64,000 bases of DNA from Sapria himalayana (taxonomy: Eukaryota; Streptophyta; Magnoliopsida; Malpighiales; Rafflesiaceae): NCBI GenBank assembly GCA_029783825.1, contig JAREIK010001468.1:868001-932000 (forward strand), given 5' to 3'. Numbering within the stretch: the first letter of the stretch is position 1; each line of letters starts with the position of its first letter. The notes below the pieces were generated by a model. It did not search any database. It was given only the letters and a program-made list of their open reading frames with translations, and was not told the origin of the DNA. Of this stretch, positions 40,595-52,570 are shown piece after piece. A program made the translations under genes and the position numbers.

Positions 40595-43500
40595 AAAATA
40601 AGATATGTAAATTAAAAACCATCATAATAAGTTAATTTGCTTAAAGAAAATCATTCAAATAGATATATATATGGGAAACAATAATAATCAATGAAAAATG
40701 AATTGAGTGAAATAAAAGAATTAAATTGAACAAAGTATCTAACATTCAAAATTTCATAATAAAATCAAAGGATATTTATATAAGTTTTTCGTGTGGGTGT
40801 CTTAGATTAACATTTAGTTCTCACTATTCTCCAATTTCAAATGCCTTCAATGAATACCACGTGAGGTTAACACTTTGTTATTTTATTTTGCATAAGTTTC
40901 AAATAATCACTCATATTCTTAGGAGCATTATAAGTTATAGCTTGCACAATATTCTTTTTTTCCAACTCCACAAAATCACAAGTGGTGTATTGACGTGGGG
41001 CAAAATCTTGGAAATGTTGTAATTAAAACATTTGATTACTCTAGATATCATAGTGGTGAGGGAAATAATAAAATATGTAATAAAAATTAAGATGGTAAAA
41101 TAAAAAATAAGAAATTAATTCACTAGAATAAAAAACTAATGTTAGAGTTGAAAAATTATTAATGATATCCAACTCCAATGCACATATTTTTAGGTGGACC
41201 TTGAAATTTTGAGTACTTCATGTAACTATAATTTAATTGGTGTCCAACTCAACTCAAATTTTTGTTTTTGCTACCAAATTTATCTATAATAAAATAATGA
41301 ATAAAATGCAAATTTTATTAATTCATTAATATATATAATTATATTTATAAAAATTTGAGAGGGGATGTTACATATAAATTATCATAAAATAACTTAAAAA
41401 AATAATTCTTTTGCATTTTTTTTTATTTTATTTTTTTGAAATATTTAGGGACAGAATCATGACAACTATTGAATTTTGCTCTTATTCTTTGGTGCCGATG
41501 AATCCAATGGCCTAAATTAAATATTGTATTTTTAAAAAAATTTTTTTTTTACCCTTGTGTATGTTTGACTGTAGATTTGAACCAATGATCTCATATTCAT
41601 GAAGCTTCAGCTTTTTAGAATAAAATGACCGCCTGTCCTCCTCGGCCATCGGGCTCGACTTCTGGGCATCGGGCCAAGATCAGGGTCAGGGCATCTGGAA
41701 TTCTGATTTGGAAGTGGGGGATGGTTCGGGTCGTGCTGAAGAATCGTGCTTTCATGCCATGGTTGCCGAGTTGTGCCTGGCCTGGCCTGGCATGAGGCTC
41801 AGGTTACCTCGACATTGCACGAGCTGTGCCTTGAGCAAGTCTGTCATGGACTTAGTCATGGTGTTGGATCGTGTCGTGCCATGGGTCCGGCCCAGGCTCC
41901 TTGGCCCATTTGACACCTATATAGAGAACCAGCCTATTGGATCGACGCTTTACGAGAACCATTTAATCAGCTCATCATTGCATGGTTGGCTCACTTGTGC
42001 CATCATCCTGTGCTAGGCACGACATGGTACAATAGTCATGTTGTACTTGGTATGACACGACTCAAAATGGCAGGTCCTCCATGGCCCGATCGGCTCATCT
42101 TTTTTGTATCTGGGCGGGTTTGTGCTGGGCCTTGTGGTTTTACTGCTGAGTCATGCTGGGTTGTGCCTAGTCGTGCATTGTCGTGCTGGGATGTGTCATT
42201 TTGACCCATTTGAAATTGCATTATCCCTAACTTCTAAATATTTTAAATTTTAATACTAAATTAATTAATTAACTAATAAAATTCAAAAAAAATTACAATC
42301 AAAAGTTACAACTCAACTCTAAAAAATAACATAATAGAAATATTATAAATTTCAATTATTTTATTTTTGTAACGTAATACAAATACAAATTACAAAATAA
42401 CAAAGCAAGTTTAAAAGATAAAAAATAATACATCAAAGATCAACATTAATATTTTAAGTGTCTGAATAAATAAAAAACAAAATAACAATGTAAGCAGTAA
42501 GCTCAAAAGACAAAAATCAATAGATAATATAAAAATTAATTATTTTCGTAAGCATATGATGATATCACTAGCGGTAGGCTATAGGCAGTAGGCTCAATCT
42601 AAGTCATTATCAAAGTCCAATGAATTATTATCAGTCATCAACTCTTTTTTTCTTATTGCATTATAACATGATCTTGGATGCCAAAGTTTGAATTTTTTCA
42701 ATCGTTCATGCATAGAGGTGTCAAACGGGCCGGCCCAGCACGGCACGGCCCATTTTTCACGTGCCCCGCCGTGCTACCGTGCCGTGCCGGGCACGGCACG
42801 GTGTTTTAAAGTCGGGCACGGCCTGGCTTGGCCAGGCGGGGCACGGGCGCACGGCAGGCGTCCAGCCTGGACGCCTGGACCGGCTCAACCGGGGTCTGGG
42901 TCCTGGGAGCCAAGCACGGGCACAGCCCGTGCTTCTGCTTGGCACTTCCGCACTTGGCAGATTATAAAAATTTTTTTTTATTTTTTTTATTAAGTTTCTG
43001 TTATTCTGTATATTACTTTAGAGTATATGTAATAATTAAAAAATATAATTTTTTGTAAAAATTATAAAATTTAAAATTAAATAAAACAAACAAATATTAG
43101 AAATTAGAAAATTTTTTTTTTATTCAATTAAGTTTAGTTTTTTTTATTATTATAATTTATTAATTATATATTAAAAATTAAAGTTATTAATTTTTAAAAT
43201 AAAATTTAAATCGTAAAATAATAAATAAATACATTAAGTTAGTAAAAATTAAAATTAAAAAAAAATTTTAAACTACACAAATGAAAAATTACCATTCATG
43301 CTTTTGAAACCAATAGTCCGAACAAAACATGTATAAGTTTCAACACAACGTATAATACAAAGTACAAACAAAGCGTATAAATAAAATAAATAAAAAAATA
43401 TCGAAAAAAAAGAGCAGATGAGCATCAATCGTCAAGCGGCATATCATGAGAATCATTAGCCGCAACATCAAGATCAGTATCATATGGGTCATCATCATCG

Positions 43501-46500
43501 GTAATCAGCTCCTCCGCCATCGTAGTGGATGTGGATGCGACTGCAGTGTCTGTCACAGTCCCAGCTTCAGCACGATCACTGATGCTAAATCTCGATTCCT
43601 CCCAATCCTTCAAACATGCTAAGGCCTCAACCATAACTGGACGTAATCTCGATCTCCTATCCGAAATCACGTTCACTGCAACTGAAAAAGCAGACTCCGA
43701 TGCTACGCTCGACACCGGATGAGTCAGTAGATCCCGTGCCATCCTAGATAGCACGGGATAGGCGGACTCATATGATTTCCACCACTGTAATAAATCAAGA
43801 TTCTTATTGTCAGAAGGTGATAGGATTGAGCAGTAATCGGTATCTAAGTACCGAGACAGCTCGCTCCTATGTGAAGGTCCACCCCTACGTTTCCCCCTCG
43901 CTAGGTTAATGGAATAAGCGTCATCTCCGAACAAGGTATCAGAGTCTGTACTCACAGTCTCACCACCACCACCACCATACCTAGTATCGTAGTATGTGAA
44001 CATGTCTGTCAACTTCTCGTAAATGAACCCTTCAGGTGGCTCTTCCAGGTTCATGCACGAGGAAATGAAAGTCAGGGTGTTTTCAACCCCTTCCACCTTA
44101 GCCCTAGGGTCCATGCATGCTGCGAGGCAATAAAGAGATGAAATGGTGGACCAGTACTTCAGGTACTTGGTCTCCATCTCTACAACCATATGGCTAAGCG
44201 TCGGGTCTGCTCGATACATCCTAAACATGCTACTAATGTTGCATATGCAACGGAGTGCAATGCAAGTGGTGGGCGTATAAACTGACGAACACATGTTCGT
44301 CGTGTCATAAAATATCTTCAGGAATTTCATAAATGAAATTCCTGAATCCCAGTCAGTGTCGTCAATAATAAGTTCGCCACTCTTACTATTGACGTAGTCG
44401 GATATCACGTGTTCGTATCCAACACATGATTCCAATATCAGGTACGTGTAATTCCAACGATGTCTCACATCCGATTAGAATTTCTTCTTCTTAAGATTCG
44501 CAGACAAACAGAGATTACCAAACTCTTGTAGTCTGCGAGGAGTGTGAATATACTTGAGTGCATTGCGTATATTTTCCAACGCGGGGGAACAGACCTTCAT
44601 ACCCTCTTGAACTATCAGGTTAATAACATGACACATGCATCTGACATGAAAGATCTCTCCTAATGGTGCGTCTCTAATATTCCTAACAAACATGTTGATT
44701 GCTACTCCATTATTCGCAGCATTATCGAAAGTGACACTAAAAATTTTATTTTGAATTTTATATTCCCTAAATATTTTCATCATACACTCAAAAATGGCCG
44801 GGCCATCATGAGGATGAAGAATCTCAGTGAATCCTAATATTTTTTTATTGATAATCCAGTTTGAATCTACATAATGACTCGTGAGACATGCATAAGAAGA
44901 ATCATCGTGACATGTCCATATATCGGACGTCACGGACACCACTCCACTCAATGCCAAAAATTTCTTAATTATTTTTTGTTTTTCTAACTTATATATCTTT
45001 AGTATGTCACTCCTAGATGCGGACCTAGGAATCCTACGATAGGATGGCTGAAAATAAGTCTGCATGATGCGCACTACCCTCGGATCTTCCGAAAATCTGA
45101 TCGGAAGACCCATCAATGTGATAAGCCTGACCATGCCATCCCTACCCAACTTGCTGGAGTATACGAAGGGAGTAAACTTTGAGACTGAACTCGATCTAGT
45201 CTCAAAAAATGTAGTGCCAAGTTGGGTTTGCCTAGGATTTAACGGTCCATGTTTTTTGGAGCATATTTCAGCATGTACTCTTGAGGTGCCCAGTCCCCAC
45301 ATGTACTCTTGCCTCGTGACCCAACCGGGGGGGGGGGGGGGGGTTGGGTCACGACTCGTGAGTCTCGACTCACGCCACGGCACGCGTGGCACGCCTCCAG
45401 TGCCACGCGTGCCTGCGTGAACCGGCACGGGTCCATCTTCACCCGGGCACGGTTTTTGAACGTGCCGGGCAGGCCCGGCACGTTTGACACCTCTATTCAT
45501 GCATGCTAATATCTTAATAATATCTGGTCGTAATTTTAATTTCTTATCTGAAATTACATTTACTACAATAGAAAAAATAGATTTTGATGCTACGCTAGAC
45601 ACTAGAGGAGTCAGTATATATTCATCCATTTTAGACAGCAATAGATATGTGGACTGATTTTTACCACTGTAAAATATCATGGTTCTTGTTATCGGTATGT
45701 GATAAGATTGATTAATAATCGGTATATTAGTACTGAATCAGTTAGTTTTTTTTCGATGGTCCATCCTGTTGTTTTTCTCTTGCTAATTGAATGAAGAAAT
45801 CATAATCTTTAAATATGATATCTATGTCCTTACTTACGGTCTAGCTATTACTATCACTATATCTAGTATCGTAATATATAAATAACTCGGTCAATTTTTT
45901 GTGAATGAACTTTTTTGGTTGGTGTTCCTAGTTTTTGCACGAGAATATATATCTCAAAATATTCTTTATTTCATTCATCTTATTCATATGGTTCATGCAA
46001 GTATCTATGCAATACAAAGATGAAATTATGGATCAATATTTTAAGTACTTGGTTTCTATTTCAAGAGCTATGTTACTAAATATTGAGTCATCTCTAAATG
46101 TCTTAAACATGTATGGTGGACCAGTATTATCATACCTAAAAATAATGCCCATAAATCATAGAATTTTAAATGTTTGACGATATACGATGTTCGATATCTG
46201 ATGCCTGCATCATAATCTGCACCCAAGTCTCGATATGATAGAAAAAGAAAGGTAATATGAGAGAGAGAGGGTGAGAGAGAGAGAGAGTATGTGTGAGAGA
46301 GAATGAGAATATCGATAGAAATGATATATAAATTAGAGAATGAGAGGAGTATATTTAAAGATTAAAAAAATAATTAATTTTTTTTAAATTAATATGTGAT
46401 AGAATAAAATAATAATTAGTATCAAAGTACTGATTCAATTCACTCATATTTGATGGATTACTCAATTATTTGCTAATAGCTAATTGAACGAAAAAGGTAT

Positions 46501-49287
46501 CATCTTCAAATACAATGTATGTCTTTATTTGAAGCATGATTATAATTATAATACATAATATCGTAATATAAAAATAAGTTATGTAAATTTTTGTGAATAT
46601 ATTTTTTAGGTTGGTATATCTGGTTTTTGTATGTGGATATGTATAGTAAAATATTTTTTTACTTATTTAATCTTAATTCTAAGATTCATACAGGTAGCCA
46701 AACTATATAAAGTTGAAATTAAAGACTAGTATTTTGATAATTAATTTTATCTCAATAGCCATTACACTAAATGCAGGGAGACCTATATACTTAATATGCT
46801 ACTATTATTATATATGCATCTAAGTACAATATAAGTAGTAAGAGTGTATACAGGCAAACACATAGTCATTGTGTTATAGAAGATTTTTAGGAATTTCATA
46901 AATAAAATTTTTGTATCATAATCTAAATCTTCGATAATAAGTTTGTTATTTTTATTATTGACGTAATTGGATATCACTTATTGATAGTCAATACAAGACT
47001 CAAATATTAGGTAAATATAATTTTAATGGTATTTCATATTCGTTTGTATTTTAATTAATTTCTTATTTTTTCTATTACGTGAGATATATTTTTTATTTTT
47101 GCCTGTATAATAAAATTAATCATATGATACATGCACCTAACATGAAATAGCTCACCTAATGGTTTATTTCTAATAGTTCTAACAAATCTACTAAAGTTTT
47201 TTTATTATTAGAAGCATATCGAAAGTTATATTAAATATTTTATTTTGAATTTCATATTTTTTAAATATCTGCTTCATATATTCATGTATGGGTATGACAT
47301 GATAATCTTGAGGATAAAGAATTATAGAAAATATTAATTTTTTTATTAAGTTTTTATTTAGAGTCTATGTAATGGGCGGTGAGATATTCAAATAATGCAT
47401 CATTGTGATTTGTCTATATATCGGATATCATAAATATCATTTAATTATATTTTTTTAAATGTCTAAATTATTAATTTTTTTTTAATTTATAATATTTTAT
47501 AATATTATTCATACACATAGACTTGGTAATTCTATGATTAACATGATAAAAGTAGGTCTGCATAATATTGACTATCATATGATCCTCTAAAAATCAAATC
47601 AGAAGATTAATGATTATAATCAGTTGGATCATGTTTTCTCTTTTAACATCATTGTGGTATATGAAAGATATCAACGAAGTTGAATTAGATTCATCTTAAA
47701 AGATTTCATCGCAAAGTTGAGCGGATCTAATGTTCCATATTTTTTGGTGTAATACTCGATATGTTTTTTTGGTGCTCAATCACACACACACTTCTATATA
47801 TATATATAAATACATATTTATATAATATACATTATGCATATTATTAATTGATACTCATATAATTTTTAATTTTTATTATTTTAAAGTGAGTCCATACTAC
47901 TGATGCTCATTTAGTTTTTTTATTTTTTATATGACATGAGTTTGTATCGATGTCATTCGAGAAAACATAATTTTTATCTCAAATCTTTTGATAAATTTAT
48001 CATTGTTATTTATATCTACGTTAATATTATAATCATTATCATTGTAATTTATATAATGAAAATTAAAAAAAACTCATAAAATAGCATTATAATAAAAGAA
48101 ATAAAAAAAATTAGTACCTTATCGTAAATTACTTTGTTATAAATTTTAATCTTGAGGAAAGCAAGTTGCAATGTTGCATAGGCTGACAGGCATATGCTTA
48201 CTATTCTGAACCATCTATTCTATTTGTAAGCGTAAATTATAAATTTAAATAAAAAAAATAATATATATGATATTTATATTATAAAAGACTAAATTGAGAC
48301 TCGAGATAATTAGAAATTCAAAACTGAGAGAGTTAGAGGGGGGGCAGCGGGCAGAGAGCAGAATCAGGAGGGGCACAAGGCAATGGATGGCTGTAGGAAG
48401 GGGTAGTGGACAGTTGTGGGTTCAACTGAATTTTAATTCTCCCCCAAAGTCTATCCTGTAATCATTTTGGGCATCACTTTTGTTGGGCAATCAGAAATTT
48501 TGTTTACTTTCCCCCCATTTGAATTTTAATTATAATTATGGCTTGATATTTAATTTTGCCAAAGTAAAACTTTGCGCGCTGATTGAAACCCTTCTTCTTC
48601 ATTTATCCTCCAGGAGATGTTGGCTGTAAGAAGGTGCTCGTGCAGCACGTGGAATCAGCTGCGAGTTCAACCGATGCCTTTTATCTCGTGCAATCATTAA
48701 TGGTCAGTATGTGGAGAAATATTTCTTTTTTTTTCTAGGTACTTAATGTCTAAATAGACTTTTATAGTGCGAGGGTGTTCCGATAGGTTTTATTCCATTT
48801 ATATACGCACGCTTACGTCTTATATTGTGTATACGTGCTGGGCATTTTTTTAACATTAGTGTTTTTATCATCACTGGCAATAATTTTAGGATTTTGTATC
48901 ATTAAACATGGATGTCATATTTTTAAAAAATATCTGAGGGAAAATAATACTCAACTCGGTCATCCTCTTTTTTCTTTTTTTTTTTTTTAAATTTATTATA
49001 ACATAAAATAGATTTATATATGATTTTTATTGATTTAAAGAAAATATATGATAAAATATACGAAAAATTAATTTAGCGAATGCTTGGAAGGATAGAAATA
49101 TTATGATAAAACAATATAAGATAATCATATTTTTGATAGATTATGGGTGATTATTCGTGGAATCTATTCATATCGAAAGATTAAATATTGTGGGATACGC
49201 TTCAAAATAATCAAGATGTTGCATGATTTACAAGGATAATAATTACATGTAAAAATTAGAGTAGAAAAATAGTTTGAAATATTACAC

Positions 49288-49347
<60 letters not shown>

Positions 49348-52300
49348 GATTATCATGAGTATCTATGGGCAACTAGTCACACGAGGTATTAAAGTTAATG
49401 ATCATGTAAATCTCTAAAAATCATGATGAAATTCGAATTCATGACTATTGGGGGGAATGATTCTAATGCTTAGACGGGTGAGCTACCTCACATAGGGTTA
49501 GAAAATATAAAAAAGAATGTATATGATAATTTTAATATGATATCTACAAATAAAAATGAAACTAATATTTTTAAATTCAATAAAAAAAAGGAAATTAATA
49601 ATTTAAGGTTCACATAGAAGCACATAAGTTTAATTATTAAATTGTAAAATCAATTTAAAAGGATGATGCAAACGTTTATTATGTGGATCATCTTCTTGCT
49701 CATTTTTTTTTTTTTTTTTTGAATGTTATAACAATAAAAAGATTTACGTATGATCTTTATTATTAATTAAAAGAAACATAAGATAAAATATACAAAGAAT
49801 TAATTCCACGAAAGAGTTGTAATACATTTTCGCTCGGCCTAATTGGCCTTTTTGCCCTGCCCGACCCATGGCCCGCCCCATCAAAAGGATGACCCGACAT
49901 GTTGATCGATCTTGTCTGGATAAAATAAGTTGTGATTGTTTGACATGTCTTATTTGACACCTCTAACTTAATAAGCAGAATATCTAATTAATTATTTATC
50001 TTTCTTAGATCACAAATGGTGTTGTTTGTGGCCCATATTTGTCTTCTTTTGTCATGAATGAGTTGAGTCATCTTTAGGAGGAAAAATGTGATCAACAATA
50101 TAAAATAGAAAAATATTAGAATTAATTATTCTAAATAGAATGATTCGAATAGAAAGGATGCAAATTATTTGTTTATATGATTAGCTAAAAAATAAAGATA
50201 ATTTTAAAAATTTTATGTAGTAGAAAAATATCATTAAAGTTAAACTAAAATAATTTCAAAAATATAAAGTGAAGGAATTTGTCTAATATTTATTTATTTT
50301 TGAATATATTGAATTATTTGCTTGAAATCAACATTATTATGTCTCAAAATACAATATAATTTTATATGTAATGCTTAGGAACTAATTGGTAAATATATAT
50401 CTGATAAAATATTAATGCAATTATATAAATCTCTTAAGAAATTAAAATATTTTTTTTTTTAAATTTATCAAATTTATATCTTATAAGAGCACATTTAATG
50501 ATCTTTGATATCATGTCTTTATCTCAATATTGATGAATTAAATGCTCTCTTTCCTAGATGTAGAATTTAAATTGAGATTGTGCAAGAAATAGTAGAAGAA
50601 TGGATCCAATTGATTTTGTTGTTTGTGGTTAAAAATATATTCCTTTAAGATTTTTTAGGAAAATTTAATAAATAAAAATTATTTTAGTAGTTTCAACCAA
50701 ATATTTATTATTTTTCTTGATGTTTAGTATTATTTTTTATGTTTGAGAAAATATTCATGAAATTGATTAGATGTATATTCGATAATAATTAAATAATTAT
50801 TCTTCTTTATATTTCTTCTATTTGTAGTCGAGTCAATTGTGAGTTACATCAAACAAAAGATCAATATTTTATTTGTTAGTCATATTTGCTCAATTTGCTA
50901 GTGGGTAACCAAAAGATCAACTCGTGAAAGCCTCCAAGACATATCTCATCTATTATAATATAATATCTCTATTATCATAATTTATTTTAATTTTAAGAAA
51001 ATATTTTAGTTTCCCAATATTATTCTTTTGAAATTCTATTTGAAAGTATTTCTCAAGTCGGATGATTTTCAATTTATTAACTCACGTAATTAGTGTGAGA
51101 ATTATATAATCCAAAAAATATAAATGTAATAGTACTCTAATAAAATTTATACATTAAATATCCTTATATAATAGGTAAAAATAGTTGGGATAACTTATTA
51201 TATATTGGGCACAATATTAAAAATATAAAAAACCAAAAAAATAATAAAAAAGAAAGCTGCAACACCTTTCATCAGGTTGATTTGTAAAAGTTCACAACAC
51301 TAAGCTTGAAAGAAAGAAATATACGTCGAGATTTTTTCAAGGTTTTTATGAAAAATTTTAAATAACTATTCTGTTGTATGAATGTACACTATAGTAATAA
51401 TTTAATCTTGAATCTTCTTCAAAGAAAGAAGTAATTCATTTTTATGTACTTTGATGATTCATTAAATATTAAATTCAAGATTATATGACTCATTACTTAA
51501 CTGTCACAGTAAAATACTATTGAGATAAGAGAGTGTATATATGATCTTCACGAGTATATGATTCATCTAACGTTCTTCGCAAATAATTATCATCTTCACT
51601 CTTAAGCTTGACTTACATTGAATTTAGAAGTAATTATTTGTCTTTTATTTTTCTATAAAACAAGATTATATCCAAGAAAAGTTTAAAACTTTATCATTCA
51701 TCTTTTATTGATGTTTGTTTGTGTTAAACTCAAATTTGAATATTCAATCAACAAGAAGTGTCCATGATTCTTAAAAAAGATTTAGAGTCTTGATGATATC
51801 TTCATATGTCTTGTAATACAAATAGTTGTGTTATGATGAATCTGTTAGGGAGAATCTAGGAAACAATTAATTATAATAGTTAATTTTTTTTTTATTTTTT
51901 TTATAAGCAGTATAGTTAATTGAAAGAGTCGCATCAAAAGTAAAGTTAATATCTGGATCAATATAAGTATTTTCTAAAGCATAATTTAAAAATCAATCTC
52001 TTTAACAATATCAAATATATATAATATAATATATATTCTTTGTGACAAGATGATATTTATTATATAATAAGTCATATCTATTCTGAAAATATCTAAGTTT
52101 TCCAAGGCATTTCCTTTGGAATTATACTTAAAGTTACTCATGAGTTAGGTGATTCCAATGTGTATTTTCACATAATCAGAATATTATTCACATAGCTAAT
52201 TAGTAAAATTATGATATAATAAAAAATATTTCTGAAAAATAAAAAAAAAAAGTAAATAACAAATGTGTAATGGAAGTGAAATGAATTCCTCAAATTCAAC

Positions 52301-52513
52301 ATGAAATATTGCAATTTTCACTTCGTGTTGATATATCTTTTAACTATGTGATATTATAAAAGAAATAAGAATCCATACTAAGTTCATGTTACTATCTTTT
52401 AAACTTGTCTAGGTAGATTCTTTTATCATAAATCTCACTTAATTTCAATTTTTCTATTCAAATTTGTCTCTAAAAGTGAATACTTACCTTCCTCAAAGTT
52501 AACATATTGGTAG

Positions 52514-52570
<57 letters not shown>

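Larger units (their letters stand above)
42713..45495 (-). mobile_element. hAT element (Ac-like superfamily), 2.78 kb, with perfect target duplication
   Basis: Termini TAGAGGTGTCAAACGGGCC (left) and CACGTTTGACACCTCTA (right) are flanked by identical TTCATGCA at 42705-42712 and 45496-45503, the 8-bp duplication expected for hAT. GC-rich subterminal regions at both ends form strong hairpins (42776-42802; 45315-45413). The interior encodes a hAT transposase on minus. It shares its TIR with the short GC-rich elements nearby and is the only member seen here with a recognisable transposase. Confidence 0.93.
42590..46170 (-). pseudogene. Older hAT transposase (copy A), split by the younger hAT
   Basis: To the right of the younger element, the minus strand reads the C-terminal dimerisation domain: LLSKMDEYILTPLVSSVASKS, IFSIVVNVISDKKLKLRPDI, ILACMN (45680-45504), with more upstream sequence to 46170. 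To the left, reading resumes at 42704 with KNSNFGIQDHV and an acidic end DFDNDLD before a stop near 42590, matching the younger copy's WEESRFSISDRA and acidic tail. The two halves are parts of one gene interrupted by 42713-45495. It has stops and frame changes and is dead. Confidence 0.85.
35869..48613 (+). other. IWR1-family intron 2 (12.7 kb)
   Basis: The largest intron. In order: a decayed repeat shared with intron 3 (36640-37450), a solo TIR (37541-37665), a GAGCTC-rich minisatellite (37795-38130), about 3.5 kb of AT-rich DNA with no recognised gene (38140-41630), a GC-rich hAT-like remnant (41640-42225), a recent hAT inside an older hAT (42590-46170), another hAT relic (46385-47790), and an unremarkable tail with a G-rich patch near 48340-48420. 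The frame at 40726-41022 shows no family features. Confidence 0.8.

Noticed and set aside
40726..41022. 98-residue frame in intron 2
   Set aside because: No family features, AT-driven composition, no plausible splice context on the gene strand.
45496..45680. 401-residue hAT frame seeming to start at 45680
   Set aside because: The first 60 residues belong to an older hAT's C-terminus; the frame crosses the young element's terminus and target duplication by accident.
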